DNA from: Fen-999 sp041480065
GTDB taxonomy: Bacteria; Pseudomonadota; Gammaproteobacteria; Burkholderiales; Rhodocyclaceae
DNA: 64,000 bases
Direction: 5' to 3'
NCBI GenBank assembly: GCA_041480065.1
Contig: JBGOZF010000001.1
Span: 62,001-126,000 of the forward strand
Below, piece after piece: positions 8,468 through 16,158 of the stretch; the first letter of the stretch is position 1; each line of letters begins with the position of its first letter. Made by a program: the position numbers and the translations under genes. Below the pieces are notes generated by a model. That model did no database searches. It worked only from the letters and a program-made list of their open reading frames with translations, and was not told the origin of the DNA.

Positions 8468-8895
8468 GCCCAGCCGCCGCGCATCGCATCCAGGTACTGG
8501 CGCACCGCCAGCAGATCGCCGACATTGCCGGCGAGCATCCGGTCCAGCGCGCTGCGGCCGCCGAACATCGGAGCTGCATTCTTCCTGCGCCCCCAGCCAT
8601 CCGCCGCCGCAGGATCGGGCAGCAGAATCTGGAGCGCCTTGTAGATACCCAGGATGTAGGAAAGCCGCTCCAGCGTATCCCGGCCCAACCTCACCGTGGC
8701 CGGCGACGCCTTCCATTTGAACAGGGTCGAGCGCCCGGGCGAACCGAGCAGAACGAGTTGCTCCTCAATCCCCAGTTTCCAGTCGCGGGCGATATTGAAA
8801 AACGCCCGCAAGCCGGCGGCGGACATTTCCTTCAGCCCCGGCGAAGCCGGCGGATCAGCCTTGACCGCGGCGTGGGCCTTCACAGGATGGCGCAT
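8464..8895 (-). CDS. MbcA/ParS/Xre-type antitoxin
   Basis: A 143-residue protein with an N-terminal helical Xre-like region (LRAFFNIARDWKLGIEEQLVLLG) and a C-terminal DUF2384/MbcA-ParS-Xre region ending in DRMLAGNVGDLLAVRQYLDAMRGG. The C-terminal part of this family typically plugs the active site of the partner RES toxin, and the N-terminal part binds DNA. It lies directly upstream of the RES gene with a four-base overlap, so the pair is one operon. Autoregulation is expected from the family; a candidate promoter lies about 30 bases upstream of its ATG. Confidence 0.85.
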   Translation of the reverse strand: MRHPVKAHAAVKADPPASPGLKEMSAAGLRAFFNIARDWKLGIEEQLVLLGSPGRSTLFKWKASPATVRLGRDTLERLSYILGIYKALQILLPDPAAADGWGRRKNAAPMFGGRSALDRMLAGNVGDLLAVRQYLDAMRGGWA

Positions 8896-8923
8896 TCAAG
8901 TCTCCAATGGAACTCACGAGCCA

Positions 8924-8952
8924 ATATTAGTCTATCTATGGACTCCATGCAA
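8924..8952 (-). promoter_or_regulatory. Candidate sigma-70 promoter of the RES/Xre operon
   Basis: On the - strand a TTGCAT (8952-8947) and a TAATAT (8929-8924) are separated by exactly 17 bases. The -10-like box lies 28 bases before the antitoxin ATG. Matches to the consensus are moderate (three and four of six). The call rests on spacing and position. Confidence 0.35.
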
Positions 8953-9034
8953 GCCGTCCGCACAAGACCGCCGACACAGGTCGCTCGCGCCATGCCGACC
9001 TCCCTGCCGTACGATTGTGACAATCCACCGAGCT

Positions 9035-9177
9035 TGTGGATATCCCTGTGGATAGTCATCTCAAGATCGCGAAACCTTAACGAATCGTGCCATTGCTCAA
9101 TCCTTGGGCACACTTGGCCGAGTACCGGGCCGGGCTTGCCGGCGTGAGCCTATCTAAAGTCATAGGCCTGTGGGTAA
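9035..9177. promoter_or_regulatory. Three DnaA-box-like nonamers in a non-coding stretch
   Basis: The 471-base gap 8896-9366 between the antitoxin and the nuclease-like gene has no convincing gene. It holds TGTGGATAT (9035-9043), TGTGGATAG (9047-9055) and TGTGGGTAA (9169-9177), each one mismatch from the DnaA box TGTGGATAA. The first two start 12 bases apart. No dnaA, dnaN or AT-rich unwinding region is nearby, so this is not claimed as an origin. Beyond these boxes and the promoter candidate I see nothing definite in the gap. Confidence 0.3.
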
Positions 9178-9366
9178 ATACCCGTGCAGCAAGCGCCTCT
9201 CCGGGCGTTTGCTCTTCGCGCAGGTCGCCGCAGATGCCGATTTCGACGTGCGCTTCGATTGCGGACAGTCGTCGGCAACCGGAGACGCCGCCCGCGCCGC
9301 CCGACAAGCGAGTTCAATGCGCCGATGGCCGGCATTCGATGCCGCCAATCACCAAACCGAAGACCC

Positions 9367-9894
9367 ATGAAGCCTGATCGACCCCGCGGCAACACCCTGA
9401 TTCGCCACCTCCCGTTCGCGTTGTCGCTGCTGGCCGCTCAGGTCGCGGCCGAAGACGGCCTCGCGGGCCGCGTCGTCGCCATCGTCGACGGCAATACCCT
9501 GAACCTGCGGGACTCGGCAAACCGACCGCACCGCATTCGCTTGCTGGCGATTGCCGCGCCGCAGAAATTGCAGCCTTTCGGCGATCATTCCATGGCAGCC
9601 CTGAACGCGCTTGCATCCGGCAGGGACGTCGTTGCCGAGTGCGTGAAGCTCGATCGCAACAGGCAGGAAGTCTGCAAGATCACGATGGGCGGCACCGACA
9701 TCAATCTCGAACTGGTTCGCGGCGGCATGGCCTGGTGGTACCGGCAGGACGTCAGGGAGCAGACGCCGGCCGACCAGACCGAATACCAGCAGGCCGAGTT
9801 CCAGGCCAAGATCCGCCGGCTGGGCCTCTGGGCGGAGAAGAATCCCGTACCGCCCTGGCAATGGCACCACCCGCTCGAAGGCTTTCGCCCATGA
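9367..9894 (+). CDS. Exported staphylococcal-nuclease-fold protein, metal site degenerate
   Basis: A 175-residue protein starting at ATG 9367 with a signal peptide (cleavage likely after AQVAA). The remainder matches the SNase/thermonuclease domain: GRVVAIVDGNTLNL, RIRLLAIAAPQ, DINLELVRGGMAWWYR and RRLGLWAE. In active SNase the calcium and catalytic residues are Asp21, Asp40 and Glu43. Here the equivalent positions read Asn (DGN for DGD), Ala (AIAAP for VDTP) and Gln. Arg35 and Arg87 equivalents appear to be kept. Loss of nuclease activity is therefore likely. The context, an OmpA-like lipoprotein after it, does not reveal a role. Confidence 0.82.
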   Translation: MKPDRPRGNTLIRHLPFALSLLAAQVAAEDGLAGRVVAIVDGNTLNLRDSANRPHRIRLLAIAAPQKLQPFGDHSMAALNALASGRDVVAECVKLDRNRQEVCKITMGGTDINLELVRGGMAWWYRQDVREQTPADQTEYQQAEFQAKIRRLGLWAEKNPVPPWQWHHPLEGFRP

Positions 9895-9997
9895 TGGGCG
9901 GCAAGTTGGCATAACGCGGGCGCCAGCCGGAATGCTTGCGGAATCAATCCATCGCCACTATATTCGCATAAATCAATTCTGCACAAAGGATCCCGGC

Positions 9998-10537
9998 ATG
10001 AATCGAGCATGTCTTGTCGTCGCGTTGACCACCGTTCTCTCCGCTTGCTCCACACTGTTCCCGCAGCGCGCCTGCGAACCGGCGGCGCCCGTGGCACCAG
10101 TAGCCACGGCCAACACCAGCGCGGCCGAAACCGACACTCAGCGACAGGAGCGTCTGATGTGGGAGCTGTCGACCAAGAGCATCTACTTCGAACCCAACGG
10201 CTATTCGGTCAAACCCGAATACCAGGATTTCCTGAAGCAGATATACAAGTTCCTGCAGACAGCGCCGGAGTATTCGATCGGCCTGATCGGCAACGCCGAT
10301 GAACGCGGCCACGGCCAGTCGGTGGTCGGACAGCGACGGGCCGATGCCGTCAAGCAGGTGTTCAAGTCCCTTGGACTCAGCGAAGATCGCATCCAGGCGA
10401 TCAGCCTCGGCGACAAGAATCCGCGCGCCACCTGCCACGCCGAGACATGCTGGTCGCAGAACCGCCGCGTCGATATCGTCTTCCTGGGCGCCACAACGCC
10501 GAACATCGCCACCGCCCCGCCTGCACGGAGCCAGTGA
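9998..10537 (+). CDS. OmpA-family lipoprotein (Pal-like)
   Basis: A 179-residue protein starting at ATG 9998 behind AAAGGA. The lipobox LSAC (about residues 14-17) predicts a lipoprotein. After a Pro/Ala-rich linker there is an OmpA C-terminal peptidoglycan-binding domain: SIYFEPNGYSVKP, IGLIGNADERGHGQSVVGQRRADAV and NRRVDI. It should anchor the outer membrane to peptidoglycan. It lacks the tol operon neighbours of true Pal, so it is a paralogue rather than pal itself. A strong hairpin terminator follows. Confidence 0.85.
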   Translation: MNRACLVVALTTVLSACSTLFPQRACEPAAPVAPVATANTSAAETDTQRQERLMWELSTKSIYFEPNGYSVKPEYQDFLKQIYKFLQTAPEYSIGLIGNADERGHGQSVVGQRRADAVKQVFKSLGLSEDRIQAISLGDKNPRATCHAETCWSQNRRVDIVFLGATTPNIATAPPARSQ

Positions 10538-10568
10538 CACAGGAGAGGCCGGCGAAGATCCAAATAAG

Positions 10569-10603
10569 AAAAGGCTTTCCGGCGATGAACCGGAAAGCCT
10601 TTT
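10569..10603. terminator. Bidirectional intrinsic terminator
   Basis: A perfect 14-base stem (10569-10582 with 10590-10603) around a seven-base loop. It has A-runs on the left and T-runs on the right, so it can work in both directions: after the OmpA-like gene on + and after tRNA-Pro on -. Confidence 0.85.
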
Positions 10604-10610
10604 GTGATCT

Positions 10611-10688
<78 letters not shown>

Positions 10689-10714
10689 CGGCGCGAATTG
10701 TATCAGAACGATGA

Positions 10715-11089
10715 CTACGCCGCTGGCCCGATACGCAGCAGTTCGATGATGCCGGCGAGTTCGGCGCGCAGCGACAGGGTTCCTGCGGGAAGCTTGACGG
10801 CGACCGGGCTGTCGACGACCGCGTGAGCGTCGTCGAGCCGGTTGCGGGCGCCGCTGATGGTGAAGCCTTCGTCATACAGCAACTGGCGGATGCGCCGCAC
10901 CAGCAGCACTTCGTGGTGCTGGTAGTAGCGCCGGTTGCCCCGGCGCTTGACGGGCTTGAGCTGGGTGAATTCCTGCTCCCAATAGCGCAGCACGTGCGGC
11001 TTGACGCCACACAGTTCGCTTACCTCGCCAATCGTGAAGTACCGCTTGGCGGGGATGGGAGGCAATTCACTCCTGATGTGGTTCGCCAT
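10715..11089 (-). CDS. MerR-family transcriptional regulator next to ihfA
   Basis: A 124-residue protein with an N-terminal MerR winged helix (FTIGEVSELCGVKPHVLRYWEQEF, NRRYYQHHEVLLVRRI) and a short C-terminal part. There are no cysteine metal-binding motifs. A small MerR protein directly after ihfA is usual in beta- and gammaproteobacteria, and its target is generally not known. Its ATG overlaps the ihfA end by 23 bases, so translation is probably coupled. Confidence 0.9.
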   Translation of the reverse strand: MANHIRSELPPIPAKRYFTIGEVSELCGVKPHVLRYWEQEFTQLKPVKRRGNRRYYQHHEVLLVRRIRQLLYDEGFTISGARNRLDDAHAVVDSPVAVKLPAGTLSLRAELAGIIELLRIGPAA

Positions 11090-11378
11090 TCAACTGTGCC
11101 TTCTCGACCGAACCCTTGAGCTTCTGGCTGGCATGGAAGGTGACGACGCGGCGCGCGGTGATGGGGATCTCTTCGCCGGTCTTCGGATTGCGGCCCGGCC
11201 GCTGCGGCTTGTCGCGCAACTGGAAGTTGCCGAAGCCGGACAGCTTGACGCCGTCTCCCTTTTCGAGGGAGGTGCGAACTTCCTCGAAAAACGCCTCGAC
11301 CATATCCTTGGCCTCACGCTTGTTCAGGCCGACCTTGTCGAACAACAGGTCGGCGAGTTCCGCCTTTGTCAGCGTCAT
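11067..11378 (-). CDS. ihfA: Integration host factor subunit alpha
   Basis: 103 residues, the normal length. It begins MTLTKAELADLLFD, has GDGVKLSGFGNF in the middle and the DNA-minor-groove arm with RPGRNPKTGE near residue 65, which carries the intercalating proline. It forms the heterodimer with IhfB that bends DNA. It lies 21 bases after pheT, as in many proteobacteria. Confidence 0.97.
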   Translation of the reverse strand: MTLTKAELADLLFDKVGLNKREAKDMVEAFFEEVRTSLEKGDGVKLSGFGNFQLRDKPQRPGRNPKTGEEIPITARRVVTFHASQKLKGSVEKAQLNGEPHQE

Positions 11379-11399
11379 CTTTACTCCCCGTTTCTATTC

Positions 11400-13787
11400 T
11401 TAACTACGCAAGGCCGCGCCGAACCCCTTGCCGACCTCGACCAGCGAGGCCACTACAGCATCTACTTCGACGTCAGCCAAAGTGCGTTCAGTATGTTGCA
11501 TAACTATACGAAACGCAAGGCTTTTTTGCCCTTCCGGCAGGCCCTTGCCTTGATACAAATCGAATAAACGGATGTCCTGAACGAGGTCCGGAGCGGCCGC
11601 TCTCAGTGCCGCCAGCAGCGGCGCCAGGGCCTGCTCGCGTGGCAGGGTCAGGGCCAGGTCGCGGGTCACGGCGGGCAGACGCGAAACCTCGCGGTAGGTC
11701 GGCATGGCTTGCGCGAGCCAGACGTCGAGATCGATTTCGAACACGACTGGTACCGCATTGCCGGAACTCGCCAGTTCGTATTTCTGCACCCATTGCGGAT
11801 GCAGTTCGCCGACGAAGCCGATTTCCCTGCCGTCGAGCAGCACCCTGGCCGCCCGCCCGGGATGCAGCGCCGGATGCGCGAGCTTTTCGAACACCAGCGC
11901 ACGCGGCGCCAGCAGTGCCTCAAGGTCGCCCTTGACGTCGAAGAAGTCGGCATTGCGCGCCGGCGCGCCCCATTGTTCCGGCAGGGCAGGACCGCCCCAG
12001 AGGCCGGCGACGCGCAGCGGCTGCTCGAAACCGGTGACGGGATGGCCCGAAGGCTGGCGTCGGAAGACCCGGCCGATCTCGAACACGCGCACGCGTTCGG
12101 TCTGGCGCTTGCGGTTGGCGGCGAGCACGCCGACCAGCCCGCCGACCAGCGTCGAGCGCATGACGCCCATCTGGCTGGCAATCGGATTGGCGAGTTGGAT
12201 CGGCGCCGCGTTGCCGGCGAAATCCGCCTCCCAGGCGGCTTCGACGAAGCTGTAGGTGACCACCTCGAAGTATCCCCGTTCGGCGAGCGAGCGGCGCACC
12301 TGCATCGGGCCGCGGCGGTCCTCCGGCAGCGGCAGCATGGCGAGCATCGCGTGCGGCGGCGGCGCCGGGATGTTGTCGTAGCCGTGCAGCCGGGCGATCT
12401 CTTCGATGAGGTCTTCCTCGATCTCCATGTCGAAGCGATGCGAGGGCGGCGTGACCAGGAAGTCGTCGCCCTGGCGCTCGATCTTCGCGCCCAGGCCGCC
12501 GATCAGTCCGGCGATGGCGTCGGCGGAGAACGGCACGCCGAGCACCTTCGCGGCTCTTGCAGCCCGCAGCCGCACCGGCTCGCGGGCGGGAAGATCGGCG
12601 GGCGAGACAGCCTCGACCACCGGGCCGGGCTGGCCGCCGCAGATGGCGACGATCAGTTGGGTCGCGCGCTCGATGGCCGTGCGCTGCAATTCGAAATCGA
12701 CGCCGCGCTCGTAACGGTGCGAGGCATCGGAAGAGAAGCCGAACGTCCGCGCCTTGCCGGCGATGGCGGTCGGCGTGAAGAAGGCGCTTTCCAGGAATAG
12801 GTCGGTGGTGGCGTCGGTGACGCCGGACTCCTCGCCGCCCATGATGCCGGCCATTGCCAGCGCACGGGCTTCATCGGCGATGAGCGCGGTGTCCAACGAG
12901 GGTTCGACGGTCTGCTCATTCAATAGCAGCAGTTTCTCGCCCGGCCTGGGATAGCGCACGTGGATGGCGCCATTGAGGCGCGCATCGTCGAAGGCATGCA
13001 GCGGCTGGCCGAGTTCCAGCATGACGTAGTTGGTGACGTCGACCAGCGCGGAAATCGAGCGGATGCCGCAGCGCTCGATGCGCTGCTTGATCCAGTCGGG
13101 TGTCGGCGCCTTGGCATCGACACCGCGGACGATACGGCCGCAGTAGCGCGGGCAGGCGTCGGGGGCGTCGAGGACCAGGCTGCGGGTATCGTCGTGCGTC
13201 GGCGCCACCGGCTCGACGGCCGGCAGCTTGAGCTTGGCGCCGGTCAGCGCGGCCACTTCGCGGGCGATGCCGGTGAGCGACAGGCAGTCGGCGCGGTTCG
13301 GCGTGAGCTTCAGCGTGATCAGCGTGTCGCCGAGATTAAGGTAGCGGCGGATGTCGCCGCCGATGGGCGCATCGGCCGGCAGTTCCAGCAGGCCGCCGTG
13401 GTCTTCTGAGAGGCCCAGTTCGCGCGCCGAACAGAGCATGCCGAAGCTCTCTAGCCCTCTCACCTTGGCGCGCTTGATTTCGATGCCGGGCAGCCTGGCG
13501 CCGACCAGGGCGCAGGGCACGCGCATCTCCGGGGCAACATTGGGCGCGCCGCAGACGATCTGCAGCACGCCGTGCTCACCCGTGTCGACTTTGCAGAGCT
13601 TGAGCTTGTCGGCATCGGGATGCTTCTCGGTCGTCAGCACGCAGGCGATGACGACATTGGAGAACTCGGCCGCGACGGGTCTGCTTTCTTCGACCTCCAG
13701 ACCGGCCATGGTCAGCAGGTGGCAAAGCTCCGCTGTTGAAAGGGGCGGATTGACGAGGGCGCGCAGCCAGGATTCGGGAAATTGCAT
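11400..13787 (-). CDS. pheT: Phenylalanine--tRNA ligase beta subunit
   Basis: 795 residues with all expected regions: an N-terminal tRNA-binding EMAP-like domain (about 40-150), B3/B4 editing region, B5, the catalytic-like core and the C-terminal anticodon-binding FDX-ACB domain (about 700-795, PTYREVSRLPAVTRDLAL). It pairs with PheS as an alpha2beta2 enzyme. It starts two bases after the pheS stop. Confidence 0.97.
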   Translation of the reverse strand: MQFPESWLRALVNPPLSTAELCHLLTMAGLEVEESRPVAAEFSNVVIACVLTTEKHPDADKLKLCKVDTGEHGVLQIVCGAPNVAPEMRVPCALVGARLPGIEIKRAKVRGLESFGMLCSARELGLSEDHGGLLELPADAPIGGDIRRYLNLGDTLITLKLTPNRADCLSLTGIAREVAALTGAKLKLPAVEPVAPTHDDTRSLVLDAPDACPRYCGRIVRGVDAKAPTPDWIKQRIERCGIRSISALVDVTNYVMLELGQPLHAFDDARLNGAIHVRYPRPGEKLLLLNEQTVEPSLDTALIADEARALAMAGIMGGEESGVTDATTDLFLESAFFTPTAIAGKARTFGFSSDASHRYERGVDFELQRTAIERATQLIVAICGGQPGPVVEAVSPADLPAREPVRLRAARAAKVLGVPFSADAIAGLIGGLGAKIERQGDDFLVTPPSHRFDMEIEEDLIEEIARLHGYDNIPAPPPHAMLAMLPLPEDRRGPMQVRRSLAERGYFEVVTYSFVEAAWEADFAGNAAPIQLANPIASQMGVMRSTLVGGLVGVLAANRKRQTERVRVFEIGRVFRRQPSGHPVTGFEQPLRVAGLWGGPALPEQWGAPARNADFFDVKGDLEALLAPRALVFEKLAHPALHPGRAARVLLDGREIGFVGELHPQWVQKYELASSGNAVPVVFEIDLDVWLAQAMPTYREVSRLPAVTRDLALTLPREQALAPLLAALRAAAPDLVQDIRLFDLYQGKGLPEGQKSLAFRIVMQHTERTLADVEVDAVVASLVEVGKGFGAALRS

Positions 13788-13789
13788 GA

Positions 13790-14836
13790 TTACTGAAACT
13801 GAGCGAGGAAACGCAGATCGCCTTCAAAGAACAGGCGCAAATCGTTGATGCCGTAACGGAGCATGGTCAGCCGATCCGGCCCCATGCCGAAGGCGAAGCC
13901 GGTGTACTTCTCCGGGTCGATGCCGCCGAAGCGCAACACGTTCGGATGCACCATGCCGCAGCCGGCGATCTCCAGCCAGCGGCCTTCGAGCGCGCCCGAC
14001 ATGAAAGCGACGTCGATTTCGGCGGAGGGCTCGGTGAATGGGAAGAAGGACGGCCGGAACCGCACCTTGAGGTCATCGCTCTCGAAGAAACGGCGCAGGA
14101 AATCGGCGACCACGCCCTTGAGATCGGCGAAGCTGACATTCTCGCCCACCCACAGGCCTTCGACCTGGTGGAACATCGGCGAGTGCGTGGCATCGGAATC
14201 GACGCGATAGACGCGGCCCGGCGCGATGACGCGGATCTCGGGCATCTGCTTGAGATGAGCGTACTTCGCGACATGCGCCTGCATGTAGCGGATCTGCACC
14301 GGGCTGGTGTGCGTACGTAGAAGGACATCCTCCTGCACCTTGCCGGCTTCGTCGAGCAGATAGAAGGTGTCGTGCATCGAACGCGCCGGATGCTTCTCCG
14401 GCGTATTGAGCGCGGTGAAGTTGTGCCAGTCGGTCTCGATCTCGGGGCCGTCGGCGACTTCGAAACCGATGGAGCGGAAGAGCTGTTCGATGCGCTCCAG
14501 GGTGCGCGTCACCGGATGCAGCGCGCCGCGGCTTTGCGCCCGGCCGGGCAGGGTGACGTCGAGCGCTTCGGCAGCGAGTTGGGCGCCAAGTTGCGCGCGC
14601 CGCAACTCATCGCGACGGGCGGCCAGTGCCGTTTCGACTTTGTCTTTCGCGACGTTGATGGCCGCGCCGGCGGTCTTGCGTTCTTCGGCGGGCAGCTTGC
14701 CGAGGCCCTTCAGCAGGGCGGTCAGCGAACCATCCTTGCCGAGATAGCGCGCCTTGGTTTCTTCGAGCTTCGCCGGCTCGGCAGCCTTGGCGAACTCGTT
14801 GACGGCTTCGGTGACTAATTGTTCGAGGTTTTCCAT
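13790..14836 (-). CDS. pheS: Phenylalanine--tRNA ligase alpha subunit
   Basis: 348 residues with the N-terminal coiled coil and class II synthetase motifs: HPVTRTLERI, the phenylalanine pocket region FRPSFFPFTEPSAEID and the motif 3 stretch GMGPDRLTMLRYGINDLR. The ATG at 14836 is the family-typical start, but no Shine-Dalgarno sequence is visible at normal distance. The only G-rich purine run is inside a terminator-like hairpin that ends ten bases upstream. This could make pheST expression depend on that hairpin. Confidence 0.97.
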   Translation of the reverse strand: MENLEQLVTEAVNEFAKAAEPAKLEETKARYLGKDGSLTALLKGLGKLPAEERKTAGAAINVAKDKVETALAARRDELRRAQLGAQLAAEALDVTLPGRAQSRGALHPVTRTLERIEQLFRSIGFEVADGPEIETDWHNFTALNTPEKHPARSMHDTFYLLDEAGKVQEDVLLRTHTSPVQIRYMQAHVAKYAHLKQMPEIRVIAPGRVYRVDSDATHSPMFHQVEGLWVGENVSFADLKGVVADFLRRFFESDDLKVRFRPSFFPFTEPSAEIDVAFMSGALEGRWLEIAGCGMVHPNVLRFGGIDPEKYTGFAFGMGPDRLTMLRYGINDLRLFFEGDLRFLAQFQ

Positions 14837-14845
14837 GTCGGAATG

Positions 14846-14872
14846 AAAAAGGGGGAAGCTAAGGCCTCCCCC
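14846..14872 (-). terminator. Terminator-like hairpin (attenuator candidate) before pheS
   Basis: On the - strand a nine-base stem (14872-14864 with 14859-14851, one mismatch) with a four-base loop is followed directly by five T residues (14850-14846). This is the form of an intrinsic terminator, placed between rplT and pheS. E. coli controls pheST by attenuation with a leader peptide; here only 43 bases separate the rplT stop from the stem, and I see no Phe-rich leader. It may set the ratio of ribosomal protein to synthetase expression. Confidence 0.65.
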
Positions 14873-14915
14873 TGTTCTCAGCAGTTTCGCGCTAGATGCC
14901 GGGTGGGTTTACGAA

Positions 14916-15272
14916 CTAACCCAGATGGGCCTTGGCCTGGTTCGCCAGGGCGGCAAACGCCGGCTTGTCGAACACCGCCAGATCGGCCAGCACTTTGCGA
15001 TCGACCTCGATGGCGGCCTTCTTGAGGCCATTCATCAGGGTGCTGTACTTCATGCCCAGTTCGCGCGCACCCGCGTTGATACGGGCGATCCAGAGAGCGC
15101 GGAACTGGCGCTTGCGTTGACGACGGTCGCGATACTGGTACTGCCCCGCCTTCATCACCGCTTCTTTGGCGATGCGATAGACGGTAGAGCGACGGCCGCG
15201 GTAACCCTTGGCCTGGTCGAGGACCTTCTTGTGGCGCGCGCGCGCCGTTACACCGCGTTTAACTCGTGGCAT
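14916..15272 (-). CDS. rplT: 50S ribosomal protein L20
   Basis: 118 residues, standard length, starting MPRVKRGVTARARHKKVL and with YRDRRQRKRQFRALWIARINA in the middle. It binds 23S rRNA early in assembly, and in several bacteria represses its own operon. It follows rpmI by 12 bases. Confidence 0.98.
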   Translation of the reverse strand: MPRVKRGVTARARHKKVLDQAKGYRGRRSTVYRIAKEAVMKAGQYQYRDRRQRKRQFRALWIARINAGARELGMKYSTLMNGLKKAAIEVDRKVLADLAVFDKPAFAALANQAKAHLG

Positions 15273-15284
15273 CTCGGCTTCTCC

Positions 15285-15482
15285 TTACGCGTTGGGCAAC
15301 ATGGCGCGGACGGATTTCACGTCCGAGGCATGCACGGTGAGCACGCCACGCAGATGGCGCTTCACTTTGGTGGTCTTCTTGGTCAGGATGTGGCGCTTGA
15401 ACGCACACGAGCGTTTGACGCTGCCGCTGCCGCGCACTTTGAAGCGCTTGGCGGCCCCGCTCTTGGTCTTCATCTTCGGCAT
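15285..15482 (-). CDS. rpmI: 50S ribosomal protein L35
   Basis: 65 residues, standard length, with MPKMKTKSGAAKRFKVRGSG at the start and a basic HILTKKTTKVKRHLRG middle. It lies between infC and rplT, separated from infC by a 108-base gap in which L20- or IF3-linked control elements may lie, though none can be assigned by eye. Confidence 0.98.
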   Translation of the reverse strand: MPKMKTKSGAAKRFKVRGSGSVKRSCAFKRHILTKKTTKVKRHLRGVLTVHASDVKSVRAMLPNA

Positions 15483-15590
15483 GGCCGAATCTCCTTATGA
15501 CACGGTGCCAGGTGGCCCTCCCTCGAGGACACTTGATGACCCGCAACCGCTTCTTTCGTCCGTCCCGTTGCCGGGCCGGCGCGAATTCTC

Positions 15591-16130
15591 TTACTGCTGC
15601 TTTGCGGCCGGCAGTTTCTTGCTCGGCGCCAACACCATGATCAACTGACGGCCTTCCATCTTCGGAAACTGCTCCACCAGCGCAACTTCTTCCAGGTCGC
15701 CCTTGATGCGCTCCAGCATGCGCATGCCAAACTCCTGGTGGGCCATTTCGCGGCCCCGGAAACGCAGCGTGATCTTCGCCTTGTCGCCTTCCTGCAAGAA
15801 CTTGATCAGATTGCGCAGCTTGATCTGATAGTCGTTCTCGTCGGTGCCAGGCCGGAACTTCACTTCCTTGACCTGCACCTGCTTCTGCTTCAACTTCGCT
15901 TCGTGCGCCCTTTTCGCTTCCTGGTACTTGAACTTGCCGAAGTCCATGATCTTGCAGACCGGCGGCTTCGCCAAGGGCGCAATCTCAACCAGATCTACTT
16001 CGGCCTCCAGGGCCATCTGCAGCGCATCACGGATATTGACGATGCCGATCTGTTCACCTTCAACCCCGACCAGGCGCACCTCGGGGGCTGTAATTTCGTC
16101 ATTGACGCGCTGCGTTTTTTCCTGAGCGAT
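15591..16130 (-). CDS. infC: Translation initiation factor IF-3, ATC start
   Basis: 179 residues from an ATC codon at 16130-16128 (IAQEKTQRVNDEI). No ATG, GTG or TTG fits the conserved N-terminus, and infC genes in many bacteria use rare AUU/AUC starts that IF3 itself discriminates against, giving autoregulation. A longer frame is open upstream but carries sequence unlike IF3 and overlaps thrS. A weak GGGAGT lies about nine bases ahead. The N-domain (RLVGVEGEQIGIV) and C-domain (KVKFRPGTDENDY-like segment, ITLRFRGREM) are complete. Confidence 0.95.
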   Translation of the reverse strand: MAQEKTQRVNDEITAPEVRLVGVEGEQIGIVNIRDALQMALEAEVDLVEIAPLAKPPVCKIMDFGKFKYQEAKRAHEAKLKQKQVQVKEVKFRPGTDENDYQIKLRNLIKFLQEGDKAKITLRFRGREMAHQEFGMRMLERIKGDLEEVALVEQFPKMEGRQLIMVLAPSKKLPAAKQQ

Positions 16131-16158
16131 GGTTCTGGACTCCCAAAAGTCAAAAAAA

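Noticed and set aside
9035..9177. Replication origin
   Set aside because: No dnaA, dnaN, gidA or AT-rich unwinding region nearby; boxes are imperfect.
14837..14915. Phe-rich leader peptide for pheST attenuation
   Set aside because: Only 43 bases lie between the rplT stop and the hairpin and no short frame with Phe codons is seen.
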